A DNA stretch of 64,000 nucleotides from Rhizobiales bacterium GAS188 (GCA_900104855.1 FNSS01000001.1:3658001-3722000), one strand, 5' to 3'; positions 1 through 9,279 are shown, counted from the stretch's first letter. Notes: generated by a model from the sequence alone, not told the origin. Translations and numbers: made by a program.

Positions 1-542
1 TCGACGGCGCCGTCGTCGCCTCGGGCGGCGGCCTGTTCATGACCAACCGCATCGACGACGCCTTCGCGGTCGTCAATGCCGGCGCGCCGCATGTCGACGT
101 GCTCTACGAGAACCGTGTGGTGGCGCAGACGGACGCATCGGGCCGGGCCATCGTGCCGACCTTGCGCGCCTATCAGGCGAACGCCATCGCGGTCGATCCG
201 CGCAACTTGCCGATCAATGCGTCGATCGACACGACGCGGCAGGTGCTGAAGCCTTCAGACCGGGCCGGCGTCGTCGTCGATTTCGGCATCAGGACGCAGA
301 CGCATTCGGCAATCGTCATCCTGCAGGACGGCGACGGCAGGCCGCTCCAGGCAGGGCTGCGCGGCTCGAGCGATACGGGGCACGCTTTCTTCGTCGGCCA
401 TGACGGGCGCGCCTTCATGACCGACCTTGCGGCGCACAATCTCGTCAGCGTGCGGCGGCGTGACGACAGCTGCGCGGCGCGCTTCGACTATGCGCCGCGC
501 GGCGACACGCAGGTGGTCATCGGGCCGGTGACGTGCCGATGA
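1..542 (+). CDS. Fimbrial outer-membrane usher, C-terminal part (partial)
   Basis: The visible 180 codons are the end of a chaperone-usher outer-membrane usher, the pore through which pilus subunits are assembled. The gene begins left of the window. The sequence shows the usher pattern of a plug/C-terminal domain pair: GLFMTNRIDDAFAVVNAG, then NLPINASIDTTRQVLKPSDRAG, and the terminal beta-domain ending in VVIGPVTCR. The stop codon overlaps the next start (ATGA at 539-542), so the usher and the SCPU subunit downstream are translationally coupled. Assignment to the archaic (Csu-like) class is inferred from that SCPU neighbour. Confidence 0.85.
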   Translation, partial: DGAVVASGGGLFMTNRIDDAFAVVNAGAPHVDVLYENRVVAQTDASGRAIVPTLRAYQANAIAVDPRNLPINASIDTTRQVLKPSDRAGVVVDFGIRTQTHSAIVILQDGDGRPLQAGLRGSSDTGHAFFVGHDGRAFMTDLAAHNLVSVRRRDDSCAARFDYAPRGDTQVVIGPVTCR

Positions 543-1531
543 GGCGCCTCGCCGAAGCATCGGCCAAATGCTTGCGCCCGTGCCTGCGCCTGTCCGCGAT
601 GCTGGCGCTCGCCCTCTTCATTTGGTGGCCGCGGGCAGGCGACGTCGCCCTGGCCCAAAGCTGCACGCTGAGCGTCGCCAATGAGGCCTTCGGCTCGATC
701 GACGTGACAGCGAATACGAGCTTCGACACCACGGCGACGCTCACGGTCACCTGCAGCGGCCTGATCTTGTTGCCGGTGCAGGTCTGCATCAGCCTGGGGC
801 CAGGCTCTGCCGGCGCCAACAGCCCCTCCGACAGGCTGATGGCGAGCGGCGGCAACCAGCTCCATTACGGCCTGTTCACCGATGCGGCGCGCTCCATTCC
901 CTTCGGCTCCTATGTGACGCCGAGCTTCGGCACGGGCGTGACCGTCACCCTGCCGATCGGAGGCGGGACCGTGATGCGGACCGTCTATGGCCGCGTTGCC
1001 GCCGGCCAGCAGACACTCCCGGCCGGGAGCTATCTGTCGAGCTTCTCCGGCGTCAATGCCGAGATCCAGTACGGTCTCACCTCGGGGCTGCTCGGCTGCA
1101 ACCTCCTCACCTCCACGAGCACCGCGAGCTTCAACGCTACGGCGAGCGTGACGACGACGTGCCGCGTCACCACCAGCAACCTCAATTTCGGCGCAGTCGG
1201 CGTGATCGCCGCCAATTCGGATGCGAGCACCAATCTCGGGCCGGTCTGCACCAATGGCACGCCCTACACGATCGGCCTCGATGGCGGCCTTTCCGGAGCC
1301 ACCAACCCGACGCAGCGCAAGATGACCAATGGCGCGCCCTTCGTGCTCTACGGGCTCTATCAGGATGCGGCGCGCAGTCAGGCTTTCGGCAACACGATCG
1401 GCACCAACACGGTTGGCGGCACCGGCACTGGCCTGTCGCAAACGGTGTCGGTCTTCGGGCGTGTGGCGCCGCAGGCGACGCCCGCGCCCGGCACCTATTC
1501 GGATACCATCACGGTGACCCTGACCTTTTGA
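539..1531 (+). CDS. Two-domain spore coat U (SCPU) family pilus subunit, possible tip adhesin
   Basis: A secreted protein of about 330 residues with a signal peptide (hydrophobic LRLSAMLALALFIWWP, then a processing region near VALAQS). Two SCPU beta-sandwich domains follow, roughly residues 40-165 and 190-330. Each has paired cysteines and the repeated pattern FG..DVTANTS / LNFGAVGVI at its start and VYGRVA or VFGRVAP near its end. The two domains and the position directly after the usher resemble CsuE-like tip subunits of archaic chaperone-usher pili. The start chosen is the ATG overlapping the usher stop; a GTG two codons upstream is also possible. No further pilus gene follows. Confidence 0.82.
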   Translation: MRRLAEASAKCLRPCLRLSAMLALALFIWWPRAGDVALAQSCTLSVANEAFGSIDVTANTSFDTTATLTVTCSGLILLPVQVCISLGPGSAGANSPSDRLMASGGNQLHYGLFTDAARSIPFGSYVTPSFGTGVTVTLPIGGGTVMRTVYGRVAAGQQTLPAGSYLSSFSGVNAEIQYGLTSGLLGCNLLTSTSTASFNATASVTTTCRVTTSNLNFGAVGVIAANSDASTNLGPVCTNGTPYTIGLDGGLSGATNPTQRKMTNGAPFVLYGLYQDAARSQAFGNTIGTNTVGGTGTGLSQTVSVFGRVAPQATPAPGTYSDTITVTLTF

Positions 1532-1763
1532 GCGGCGCGGCGTCCTAGCCAAGGCTGTCGGCGCTGGGCTATCAGCATCAAGACCTTGCAGCACCAAGAC
1601 CTGACATCACAGTCAAGCCATCACTATGCCGTGCGCCCTCATCGGCCGCGCGGTGCACCTTCACAAGTGCGATATTTCAAGCCTAAACTATCACCGAGAG
1701 GCGACAGCCGGGGTCGAAGGCCCTTGGAGCTGATCATCACAGGGGCGACAGGAGGGTATGCTT

Positions 1764-2945
1764 ATGAGGCGCATTCTTGCAGGGAGTGTCTTCGCGGCCG
1801 CCATGACGATCGGTTTCTTGGCGCTCGGCGTCCAGGCCGAGGCACAGGACAAGCTGAAGATCGGCGTCGTGCTCAGCCTTTCCGGGCCGCCGGCCGCGCT
1901 CGGCAAGCAGTCGCTCGACGGCTTCCAGCTCGCCGTCAAGACGCTCGGCGGCAAGCTCGGCGGGCGTGATGCCGAGATGGTGATCGTCGATGACGAGCTG
2001 AAGCCCGATCTCGCCATCACCAAGGTGCAGGCGCTCATCGATCGCGACAAGGTCGATTTCGTGGTGGGACCGATCTTCTCCAATGTGCTTGCGGCCATCA
2101 TGAAGCCGGTGACCGATTCCAAGACCTTCCTGATCAGCCCCAATGCCGGCCCGTCGAGCTTTGCCGGCAAGGCCTGCAACCCTTATTTCTTCGTGACCTC
2201 CTACGAGAATGACCGCATCCACGCGGTCAGCGGCACTTATGCCCAGGAGAAGGGCTATAAGCGCGTCTTCCTGCTGGCGCCGAACTACCAGGCCGGCAAG
2301 GATGCGGTCGAAGGCTTCAAGAGCGCCTTCAAGGGCGAGATCGCCGACGAGGTCTATACGCCCCTCACCCAGCTCGACTTCTCGGCCGAGCTCGCCAAGA
2401 TCGCGGCCGCCAAGCCTGACGCCCTTTACGTCTTCATGCCGGGGGGCCTCGGCGTGAATCTCGTCAAGCAATATCGCCAGGCTGGTCTCGGCGACATTCC
2501 GTTCCTGTCGGCCTTCACGGTCGATGAATCGACGCTGCCGGCCCAGCAGGATGCGGCTGTCGGCTTCTATGGCGGCTCGAACTGGGCCCCCAATCTCGAC
2601 ACGCCGCAGAACAAGGCTTTCGTCGCGGCTTTCGAGAAGGCCTATAATTACGTGCCCGGCTCCTACGCGTTCGAAGCCTATGACGCGGCGCTGCTCATCG
2701 ATTCCGTGCTCAAGGCGACGGGCGGCAAGACCAACGACAAGGAGGCGCTGCGGGCTGCCTTGAAGAAGGCCGATTTCCAATCGCTGCGCGGCGGCTTCAA
2801 GTTCAACAATAACGGCTATCCGATCCAGAATTTCTACCTCACCAAGGTGGCGAAGCGTCCGGACGGCAAATTCGAGACCGAGATCGTCCAGACCGTGTTC
2901 AAGGACGATGTCGATCCGCACGGCAAGGAATGCCCGCTGAAATAG
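1764..2945 (+). CDS. Branched-chain amino acid type ABC transporter substrate-binding protein
   Basis: A periplasmic binding protein of the Leu/Ile/Val (LivK-like, Peripla_BP_6) family, about 393 residues. A Sec signal peptide (MRRILAGSVFAAAMTIGFLA, then a cleavage region near VQAEAQD) precedes the type I binding fold beginning LKIGVVLSLSGPPAALGKQS. VVGPIFSNVLAAIMKPVTD marks the ligand-cleft region. The second ATG is chosen because GGAGG at 1751-1755 is 8 nt from it and only 2 nt from the first ATG at 1758. No permease or ATPase genes are adjacent, so its transporter partners must be elsewhere. The ligand cannot be told from sequence; aromatic or other small acids are also common in this family. 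Confidence 0.88.
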   Translation: MRRILAGSVFAAAMTIGFLALGVQAEAQDKLKIGVVLSLSGPPAALGKQSLDGFQLAVKTLGGKLGGRDAEMVIVDDELKPDLAITKVQALIDRDKVDFVVGPIFSNVLAAIMKPVTDSKTFLISPNAGPSSFAGKACNPYFFVTSYENDRIHAVSGTYAQEKGYKRVFLLAPNYQAGKDAVEGFKSAFKGEIADEVYTPLTQLDFSAELAKIAAAKPDALYVFMPGGLGVNLVKQYRQAGLGDIPFLSAFTVDESTLPAQQDAAVGFYGGSNWAPNLDTPQNKAFVAAFEKAYNYVPGSYAFEAYDAALLIDSVLKATGGKTNDKEALRAALKKADFQSLRGGFKFNNNGYPIQNFYLTKVAKRPDGKFETEIVQTVFKDDVDPHGKECPLK

Positions 2946-3033
2946 AGGCACGCGGAGCTTCAGCCGCCAGCGCCCACCTCTCACGCAAGGAGACGCTTGC
3001 GGAATTCAATCTTCGCTGCCGTATGCGTTGGAC

Positions 3034-3160
3034 CCCCACCTCATTCCTCCCCCTTTCAGGGGGAGGATGGCCGCATCACGACGATCGTATGGTGTTTCGC
3101 GAGTTATTCTCGCGGACGTTCCCGTTTCCTCCCCCTGAAAGGGGGAGGTGAGGTGGGGGT
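3034..3160 (+). repeat. Intergenic inverted repeat pair of a C/G-rich palindromic family
   Basis: Two imperfect palindromes (CCTCCCCCTTTCAGGGGGAGG type) face each other as an inverted pair: the left arm at about 3034-3075 reads CCCCCACCTC then the palindrome, and the right arm at about 3128-3160 is its reverse complement ending GAGGTGGGGG. This is typical of dispersed extragenic palindromic repeats in Hyphomicrobiales. It lies between the 3' ends of two convergent genes and could fold into hairpins. A similar single copy is near 12115. Confidence 0.7.
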
Positions 3161-3218
3161 CAATACTATCGTGCAAAGGTTCCCTGGCAGGAGAGGTGAG
3201 GCCAAGAGCTGGCCTCGT

Positions 3219-4256
3219 CTATTCCTGCGGATGCAGTTCGATCGGCGGCGCTGAGCCCTTATCGGTTCCGCCCGGCGTCTCGGGAGATGCGGGCGTCGAG
3301 GGCACGAAGATCGGGGGCGGCAAGGGGGCGAGCGGCGGCGTCTTGCCGGACGGATCGCCGGTCTTGCCGACCTGACCGCCGGTCTTGCCGCCCTGATCGC
3401 CGGTCTTCGCGGCTGGAGCTTGCGGGCCGATGGTCGCCGGCTTGCTCGTCGCAGTCGCCCAAGCGATCACCTGTTCGACGGCGTAGCGGACTTGGCTGTT
3501 GCGCGACAGCACCAGGATGGCAATGGCGGCGAGGATGATCCGCAAGCGCCATCGCTTGCCCATGGTCTTCTCGGGCCTCTCGGGCCTCTCGGGCTCGTTG
3601 GGTGATGCCGCATCGGGCGTTTCGGTGCGTGGCGCGAGAGGGGGCGGCAAATCCCGCGCATCGAAGACCGGCTGCGCCGCCCCGCCGGCGCCCGCGTTCC
3701 GCCGTCTGGTCGGGCGCCCCGCAATGGCGTCGGGTCCCAGCTCGAAGACCTGCACCGGCCGGGCGATGTTCTTGACGACCTTCTCGCCGAGATCGACGAA
3801 AGGGAGTGCGAGCTTGTCGCGGATCTGTTCATGCACGGCGCGCGAGACGGTGACGCCGCCGGGCTCGCAGATGGATTCGAGGCGCGAGGCGAGATTGACG
3901 CCGTCCCCGAAGATGTCGGCGCCGTCGATGATGATGTCGCCGATATTGACCCCGATGCGCAGCGTCAACGCGCCTTTTTCCGTCGCCCGCGCCGGGAAAG
4001 GGTCCAGATCACGCTGGATCGCGACTGCGCAGCTCACCGCATCGACCACGCTCGCGAACTCGACGAGAAACCCGTCGCCGGTCGTCTTGACGATGCGGCC
4101 GCGATGGCCGGCGATCAGCGGTTCGAGGATCTCGCCGCGCATGGCTTTGAGCGCCCGCAGCGTGCCGACCTCGTCGACCCCCATCAGGCGGCTATAGCCG
4201 ACCACATCGGCTGCGAGGATCGCGGCCAGCCGCCGCTCGGTGGGCATCGGGTCCAA
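3219..4256 (-). CDS. Class III adenylate/guanylate cyclase with C-terminal membrane anchor
   Basis: A 345-residue protein with an N-terminal class III nucleotide cyclase homology domain (about residues 5-170). It carries RRLAAILAADVVGYSRLM with the first metal Asp, KTTGDGFLVEF with the GDG second metal Asp, and LRIGVNIGDIIIDGADIFG. It ends with the VKNIARPVQVFEL segment common in alphaproteobacterial cyclases. One hydrophobic helix follows near residues 238-255 (LRIILAAIAILVLS), then a low-complexity tail with three GDxxGKT-like repeats and many prolines. The cyclase domain therefore precedes a single membrane anchor. It probably makes cAMP, but cGMP is not excluded. A cAMP-binding-domain protein lies at 14450-14902. 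Confidence 0.85.
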   Translation of the reverse strand: MDPMPTERRLAAILAADVVGYSRLMGVDEVGTLRALKAMRGEILEPLIAGHRGRIVKTTGDGFLVEFASVVDAVSCAVAIQRDLDPFPARATEKGALTLRIGVNIGDIIIDGADIFGDGVNLASRLESICEPGGVTVSRAVHEQIRDKLALPFVDLGEKVVKNIARPVQVFELGPDAIAGRPTRRRNAGAGGAAQPVFDARDLPPPLAPRTETPDAASPNEPERPERPEKTMGKRWRLRIILAAIAILVLSRNSQVRYAVEQVIAWATATSKPATIGPQAPAAKTGDQGGKTGGQVGKTGDPSGKTPPLAPLPPPIFVPSTPASPETPGGTDKGSAPPIELHPQE

Positions 4257-4278
4257 GATAATGTTCCGCTCGCTCGTT

Positions 4279-5274
4279 TCAGATCATCGAGGGCAGCACG
4301 CGATCGGGCGGCGTGTGCCCGTCGATGAAAGTCTTGATGTTGACGATGACCCGCTCGCCCATGTCGACGCGGCCCTCATTGGTGGCCGACGCCATATGCG
4401 GCAGCAAGGTCACCTTGCCGGCCTTGGCGAGCCTCGCGAGCTTCGGCGGCACGGAGGGCTCATGCTCGAAGACGTCGAGGCCGGCGCCGGCGATCTCGCC
4501 CGCTTCCAGCATCTTGATCAGCGCCGTCTCGTCGATGATCTCGCCGCGCGCCGTGTTCACGATGATGGCGGTCGGCTTCAGGAGCTTCAGCCGCCGCGCC
4601 GAGAGCAGGTGGAAGGTCGCCGGCGTATGCGGGCAATTGACCGAGACGATGTCGACGCGCGCCAGCATCTGGTCGAGGCTCTCCCAATAGGTCGCTTCGA
4701 GCGCGTCCTCGATGCGCGGGTCGACGCGCCGGCGATTGTGGTAATGCACCGCGAGCCCGAAGGCGCGGGCCCGGCGCGCCAGGGCCTGGCCGATACGCCC
4801 CATGCCGAGAATGCCGAGCCGCTTGCCGGTGATGCGATGGCCGAGCATCCAGGTCGGCGACCAGCCGCTCCAGCTCCCGTCCGACATCGTGCGCGCGCCC
4901 TCGACCACGCGGCGCGCCACGGCGAGCACCAGCGCCATCGTCATATCGGCCGTGTCGTCGGTCAGGACGTTTGGCGTATTGGTGACGACGATGCCGCGCT
5001 CGGTCGCCGCCGTCACGTCGATATTGTCGACGCCATTGCCGAAATTGGCGATGAGCTTGAGCGTGCTGCCGGCGCCGGCGACGAGCGCTGCGTCGATATC
5101 GTCGGTGACGGTCGGCACCAGCACCTCGGCATTCGCCATCGCCTCCGCGAGAGCCTCCCGCGACATCGGCTGGTCGTTAGCATTGAGCTTGGCGTCGAAG
5201 AGCTCGCGCAGGCGCGTCTCGACGACGCTCGGCAAGCGTCGCGTGACGACGACGACAGGTCTTCTCTTCGACAT
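4279..5274 (-). CDS. D-isomer-specific 2-hydroxyacid dehydrogenase (glyoxylate reductase-like)
   Basis: A cytoplasmic NAD(P)-dependent dehydrogenase of about 331 residues. The Rossmann nucleotide motif GILGMGRIGQALARRA is visible. The catalytic triad can be placed: Arg in NTARGEIID, Glu in DVFEHEPSVP and His in LLPHMASAT. It reduces small 2-keto acids such as glyoxylate or hydroxypyruvate; NRRR after the second strand would favour NADPH. The ATG at 5274 is preferred over an upstream GTG because a GAGG lies 8 nt before it. The stop is about 22 nt from the start of the cyclase gene on the same strand, so the two may be co-transcribed. Confidence 0.9.
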   Translation of the reverse strand: MSKRRPVVVVTRRLPSVVETRLRELFDAKLNANDQPMSREALAEAMANAEVLVPTVTDDIDAALVAGAGSTLKLIANFGNGVDNIDVTAATERGIVVTNTPNVLTDDTADMTMALVLAVARRVVEGARTMSDGSWSGWSPTWMLGHRITGKRLGILGMGRIGQALARRARAFGLAVHYHNRRRVDPRIEDALEATYWESLDQMLARVDIVSVNCPHTPATFHLLSARRLKLLKPTAIIVNTARGEIIDETALIKMLEAGEIAGAGLDVFEHEPSVPPKLARLAKAGKVTLLPHMASATNEGRVDMGERVIVNIKTFIDGHTPPDRVLPSMI

Positions 5275-5489
5275 GGCGGCCACCTCATCCCTCGGGCGCG
5301 AGCTTCGAGCGCGGCTTTACGGCCTATTAAGCCTGCCGTCGCATTGCTGAATCTCGCGACGAGCGTGGTGTAGCAGAGCGGCCGCCCTCGGTGAATGTCC
5401 GGGATGCCGGTCGTTGCAAATCGCTGCGGATTGCCGTCGTTTCGGCAAGGTTGGGCGCCAATAGGGGTCGGTGTGCGGAGGAGATTTTG

Positions 5490-6068
5490 GTGAAACGCAG
5501 ATCGACGCTGATGGCCATGACCGGGCATATCTCGACCGGATTTGTCTTGGGCGGACTTGTCTTAGCCGGACTTGCCTTGGGCACGCTCATGCTGGCGCGG
5601 CCGGCGGCTGCCGCCGGTGACGAACCCGGCATCGGGCCGGTCAGCAAATTGCCCATGCCGCGCTATGTCAGCCTCAAGGCCGACAGCGTCAACCTGCGCG
5701 AGGGACCGAATCGCGATCATCCGGTGAAGTGGATCTTCAAGCGGGCGGGGCTCCCCGTCGAGATCACGGCCGAATTCGAGCAATGGGTTCGCATCCGGGA
5801 TTCGGACGGCACCGAAGGCTGGGTGCTGCACAACCTGTTGTCGGCGCGCCGTACCGCGCTCGTCGCTCCCTGGTCGAAAGAGGCATCGATCCCGCTCTTC
5901 GAGCGGCCGGATGCCGGCTCGAATATGGTCGCCAAGCTTCAGCCGCGCGTGCTCGCTTCGGTACGCGACTGCTCGCGTGAATGGTGCCGGCTGAAAGGTG
6001 ACAAATTCGACGGCTATATGCAGGAGGACAAGCTCTGGGGTGTCTATCCGCGCGAGAACGTGGAATAG
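5490..6068 (+). CDS. Secreted SH3-like domain protein
   Basis: A protein of about 192 residues with an N-terminal signal/anchor segment (GFVLGGLVLAGLALGTLMLA, cleavage near AAAAGDE). Two SH3-like beta-barrel segments follow: YVSLKADSVNLREGP...WVRIRDSDGTEGWVLHNLL and a second from about SIPLFERPDAGSNMVAKL to EWCRLKGDKFDGYMQEDKLW. Such domains usually bind peptidoglycan or envelope partners. GTG at 5490 is chosen as start because GGAGG at 5477-5481 sits 8 nt upstream; longer upstream frames lack a ribosome site. It is divergent from the dehydrogenase gene. No specific partner is evident. Confidence 0.85.
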   Translation: MKRRSTLMAMTGHISTGFVLGGLVLAGLALGTLMLARPAAAAGDEPGIGPVSKLPMPRYVSLKADSVNLREGPNRDHPVKWIFKRAGLPVEITAEFEQWVRIRDSDGTEGWVLHNLLSARRTALVAPWSKEASIPLFERPDAGSNMVAKLQPRVLASVRDCSREWCRLKGDKFDGYMQEDKLWGVYPRENVE

Positions 6069-6117
6069 CGGCGGCTCTCTCCTCTCCCGCAGCTGAGACC
6101 TTTGCGTAACACCCACA

Positions 6118-6246
6118 CCGGTCATCCCGGACGCGGCGCAGCACGCTTGTGATGCGCCGCAGATCCGGGACCCATTCTTGATCCGTTAATCATGGATCCC
6201 GTGTCTGCACCGCATCACTGCGTGCTGCAGTGCGCACGGGACGACC
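6118..6246 (+). repeat. Extragenic palindromic repeat, tandem pair
   Basis: Two related imperfect palindromes occupy the 240-bp gap between convergent genes. The first (about 6121-6171) runs GTCATCCCGGACGCGGCG to GCGCCGC..ATCCGGGAC. The second (about 6192-6242) runs GGATCCCGTGTCTGCACCGC to GTGCGCACGGGAC. The wording GTCATCCCGGACGCGGCG is a common dispersed element in rhizobial-type genomes. No gene is seen in the gap. Confidence 0.7.
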
Positions 6247-6309
6247 CCCAATTCTGCAAAGATCTCGCAAGGGGAGAGGAAAAGTGCAGGGCCCCGACGA
6301 TTAATCAGC

Positions 6310-7083
6310 TCAGCCGTCGAGCATTGTCGTGACGAATCTCTCCGGATCGCGGCAGAATTCCTGCAGGATCCGGAAATGCTCGGTGGCCTCGAGCCGCACG
6401 GATTCGATGCCCTGACCGGTGAGCTGCAGCAAGGTGGCTCCGGGCATCGCCATCAGCAGAGGAGAATGGGTCGCCATGATCACCTGGCAGTGGCGGCTCT
6501 CGTCCATGCGCCTCAGCAATTTGAGGAATTCGATCTGGCGGCTCGGCGACAATGCCGATTCCGGCTCGTCGAAAATATAGATGCCTTGCCGCTCGCAGCG
6601 CTCGGCAAAGAAGCGCAGGAAGCCCTCGCCATGCGAATGGGAGAGAAAGTTCGGTGGTGCGGCTGCGACATCTCTTGCCGCGACATCGAGGTAGCGCGCG
6701 ACGCCGAAGAAGGATTCGGCCCGGAAGAACCAGCCTTGGGTGATCTTGGGTAGCCAGGAGGCGCGAAATGCCGTCGCGAGCGCCCCGCCATTCACGTCGA
6801 GAGCGGCCGAATGGTCGACGGGCCGATATCCTTTGCCGCCGCCGGCTTCGTCATAGCCTGCGAGCTTGGCGATGCCTTCGAGCAAGGTCGATTTGCCGGT
6901 GCCGTTCTCGCCCATCAAGATGGTGATCGGCCGCTCGAAGCGAAGCTCGAACGCCTCGTCCGCGAACAGGGGCAGGTTGAAGGGATAGCGGCTGCGATCG
7001 GCGATCTGTGCCGCATCGAGCCAGACGCGTTTGAGATAGGGCGAGGGCAGGTTGATCGTCGTGGTCCGCCGTGCCATCGCCAT
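6310..7083 (-). CDS. AAA family (ABC/SMC-like) ATPase
   Basis: A 257-residue soluble ATPase with a complete ABC-type head: Walker A GENGTGKST near residue 60, a signature-like FLSHSHGEGFL near 150, Walker B IYIFDEPESALSP near 175, and a switch His in MATHSPLLMAMPG. No membrane segment is present, so it is a stand-alone ATPase of the AAA_21/RecF-like type rather than a transporter subunit. Its role is unknown; relatives act in DNA repair or defence, but no partner gene is adjacent. It stops 16 nt after the GST gene in the same direction and could be co-transcribed with it. Confidence 0.8.
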   Translation of the reverse strand: MAMARRTTTINLPSPYLKRVWLDAAQIADRSRYPFNLPLFADEAFELRFERPITILMGENGTGKSTLLEGIAKLAGYDEAGGGKGYRPVDHSAALDVNGGALATAFRASWLPKITQGWFFRAESFFGVARYLDVAARDVAAAPPNFLSHSHGEGFLRFFAERCERQGIYIFDEPESALSPSRQIEFLKLLRRMDESRHCQVIMATHSPLLMAMPGATLLQLTGQGIESVRLEATEHFRILQEFCRDPERFVTTMLDG

Positions 7084-7098
7084 CGCCCCCGCGCGCGG

Positions 7099-7725
7099 TC
7101 AACTGAGCTTGACGGCAAATCCTCGCTGCACGCCAAGCCGTCCCATCAGCGCCTTATACCAGCGCTCGACATGGGGAAAATCCTCGAGCGCGACCTGATG
7201 GCGCTCATGGCGCCAGGCCCAGCCCAGAATGGCGAAATCGGCAACCGACAATTCGCCCGCCACGAACTCGACCTGCGCCAGACGGCGGTCGAGGACGCCG
7301 TAGAGCCGGCGCGTCTCGGCGGAATAGCGTTCGAGCCCGTAGCGCCGATCCTGCTCGTTCTGGACGGTGAGGAAATGATGCACCTGGCCGGGCATCGGGC
7401 CAAATCCGCCCATTTGCCACATCAGCCATTCCAGCACCGGAACGCGCCGAGCGAGATCGGCGGGCAGGAATTTGCCGGTCTTCTCGCCGAGATAGAGCAG
7501 GATCGCTCCCGACTCGAAAACGCTGATCGGCGCGCCCGCGGGCCCCTCCGGATCGATGATGGCGGGGATCTTGTTGTTCGGGCTGATGCGCAGGAAGTCC
7601 GGGGCCAGCTGCTCGCCGCGCGAGATGTTCACCGGGCGGACAGTATAGGGCAGACCCATCTCCTCCAGAGCCACGCTGACCTTGCGGCCATTGGGCGTGT
7701 CCCAGGTGTAGAACTCGATCGTCAT
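7099..7725 (-). CDS. Glutathione S-transferase (YfcG/Nu-class-like)
   Basis: A 208-residue glutathione transferase. The N-terminal thioredoxin fold has FYTWDTPNGRKVSVALEE, the cis-proline region SPNNKIPAIIDPEG and the glutathione-binding SVFESGAILLYLGEK. The helical C-terminal domain includes QMGGFGPMPGQVHHF. The TPNGRK motif is characteristic of the YfcG/YghU-type Nu class, which often has disulfide reductase activity toward small disulfides. Nothing else in the neighbourhood fixes a substrate. Confidence 0.9.
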   Translation of the reverse strand: MTIEFYTWDTPNGRKVSVALEEMGLPYTVRPVNISRGEQLAPDFLRISPNNKIPAIIDPEGPAGAPISVFESGAILLYLGEKTGKFLPADLARRVPVLEWLMWQMGGFGPMPGQVHHFLTVQNEQDRRYGLERYSAETRRLYGVLDRRLAQVEFVAGELSVADFAILGWAWRHERHQVALEDFPHVERWYKALMGRLGVQRGFAVKLS

Positions 7726-7879
7726 CGTCTCGCGCCGTTACGGGTGTTTCGGGAGTGGTCTCTGTTTCGGCAGGTGTCTTGGTTTAGGGAGGGGTCTCGT
7801 CCGCCGACGGGCAGGCGGCTCGGATCGAACGCGGCTTATCATGCATGAAGGCATGAGGCCGCTTCTTCCGGAATGAGGC

Positions 7880-8350
7880 TCAGCCCGCCTTGCGCCGCAG
7901 GCGCACCACGACGTCGACGCGGGCGATCTCGAAGCCCTCGGGCGCAGGCGGTACGTCGCTGACCTCGACGGCCGAGGCCGGGATATCGATCACCCGCGCC
8001 TCGTCTTCGATGAAGAAATGGTGATGCTCGGCGATATTGGTGTCGAAATAGGTGCGCGTGCCGTCGACTGCAATCTCGCGCAGCAGCCCGGCTTCGGTGA
8101 ACTGGTTGAGCGTGTTGTAGACGGTCGCCAGCGAAACCTGCAGGCGCGAGCGGGAAGCTTCCTCGAACAGCGCCTCGGCGCTGAGATGCCGGTGGCCTTT
8201 GGCGAAGATCAGCCAGCCGAGCGACAGGCGCTGGCGGGTCGGACGCAAGCCCGCTCCCCTCAGCCTGTCGCGCAGATCCCGCACCACGCAGGCGCCCGCC
8301 TGGCTGGGCACAGCGTCCCGCAGGACGAGGCTGGGATTGACAGTCGTCAT
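7880..8350 (-). CDS. irr: Iron response regulator Irr (Fur family)
   Basis: A 156-residue Fur-family repressor. The winged-helix DNA-binding part reads GLRPTRQRLSLGWLIFAKG, then HRHLSAEALFEEA and VSLATVYNTLNQFTEAGLL. The dimer/metal region has the HHHFF cluster. The GLRPTRQRLxLGWLxFxKG wording and the position divergent from fabA identify the rhizobial-type Irr, which senses iron through haem status and represses or activates iron genes. The N-terminal haem regulatory GCPW-like motif of Bradyrhizobium japonicum is absent, as in many other Irr proteins. Start at 8350 is chosen by family length; the frame stays open upstream to 8569 but without Irr-like sequence. Confidence 0.92.
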   Translation of the reverse strand: MTTVNPSLVLRDAVPSQAGACVVRDLRDRLRGAGLRPTRQRLSLGWLIFAKGHRHLSAEALFEEASRSRLQVSLATVYNTLNQFTEAGLLREIAVDGTRTYFDTNIAEHHHFFIEDEARVIDIPASAVEVSDVPPAPEGFEIARVDVVVRLRRKAG

Positions 8351-8598
8351 CTCTAAGTCCCGCTCGATCTTGAACCTTGTTACCGTTAAATGACATAGTC
8401 GCTTGCGGCTTTCGCCGCAACATCCACGCCGCCGCAGGGGTAGACGGGGTGCGGGCGTGCTTTTCATTTCGAGGCCGACTGTGATACGAGGCAGCCGAAG
8501 CGAACCGGCATCGGGGCGCCAGGACAGCCGCGACAGGCTAGCCGCCACGATAGTCTGCAAGACCGCCATGACAGGCAGAAGGAGCCGGACGACCGCCT

Positions 8599-9123
8599 AT
8601 GTCTCGCCGCAATAGCTTCTCTTACGACGATCTGCTCGCTTGCGCGCGCGGCGAATTGTTCGGGCCCGGCAATGCCCAATTGCCGTTGCCGCCGATGCTG
8701 ATGTTCGACCGTATCTCCGCGATCGGGGAGAGCGGCGGAGCGCATGGCAAAGGCCATATCCTGGCTGAGCTCGATGTGCGGCCCGACCTGTGGTTCTTCG
8801 ATTGCCATTTCAAGGGCGATCCGGTCATGCCGGGGTGCCTGGGTCTCGATGCGCTGTGGCAGCTTTGCGGCTTCTTTCTCGGCTGGCTCGGCGCTCCGGG
8901 GCGCGGGCGGGCGCTCGGCGTCGGCGAGGTCAAGTTTTCCGATCAGGTTCTCACTACGGTCAAGAAGGTCGTGTACGGCGTCGATCTCAAGCGCGTCTTC
9001 CGCGGCAAGCTGGTGCTCGGAATCGCCGATGGCTGGCTCGAGGCCGATGGCCGGCGCATCTACGACGCGAAGGATTTGCGGGTCGGGTTGTTCCAGCAGG
9101 CAAGCGCAAGCCCCGCGACGTGA
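8599..9123 (+). CDS. fabA: 3-hydroxydecanoyl-[ACP] dehydratase/isomerase FabA
   Basis: A 174-residue hotdog-fold enzyme that dehydrates 3-hydroxydecanoyl-ACP and isomerises trans-2- to cis-3-decenoyl-ACP, the branch point of anaerobic unsaturated fatty acid synthesis. The active-site His is in [20 protein letters not shown] and the catalytic Asp follows in GLDALWQ, both as in E. coli FabA. It is the first gene of fabA-fabB-fabI, divergent from irr across about 250 bp that must carry both promoters; I could not assign a clear iron-control element there. Confidence 0.96.
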   Translation: MSRRNSFSYDDLLACARGELFGPGNAQLPLPPMLMFDRISAIGESGGAHGKGHILAELDVRPDLWFFDCHFKGDPVMPGCLGLDALWQLCGFFLGWLGAPGRGRALGVGEVKFSDQVLTTVKKVVYGVDLKRVFRGKLVLGIADGWLEADGRRIYDAKDLRVGLFQQASASPAT

Positions 9124-9279
9124 AGCGGATGAGCATGCGGGATCGAGCCTCTGGCGCCTTGCGGGTGCCTATATATTGTGAGTTGAGGGGCGGTCTCGCA
9201 CGGAATTGGGGGTATCGGGTGATCGGGGCTGCCGGGTTCGTCGACGTGACGGCAAAGCATCGGCGGGGAGTTCATTGAC

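Noticed and set aside
488-1597. Minus-strand open frame opposite the SCPU pilus subunit
   Set aside because: The plus strand encodes signal peptide and paired SCPU domains; the antisense frame lacks any motif.
3287-3538. Plus-strand frames opposite the cyclase gene's repeat tail
   Set aside because: They are mirror readings of the Gly/Lys/Thr repeats in the minus-strand cyclase.
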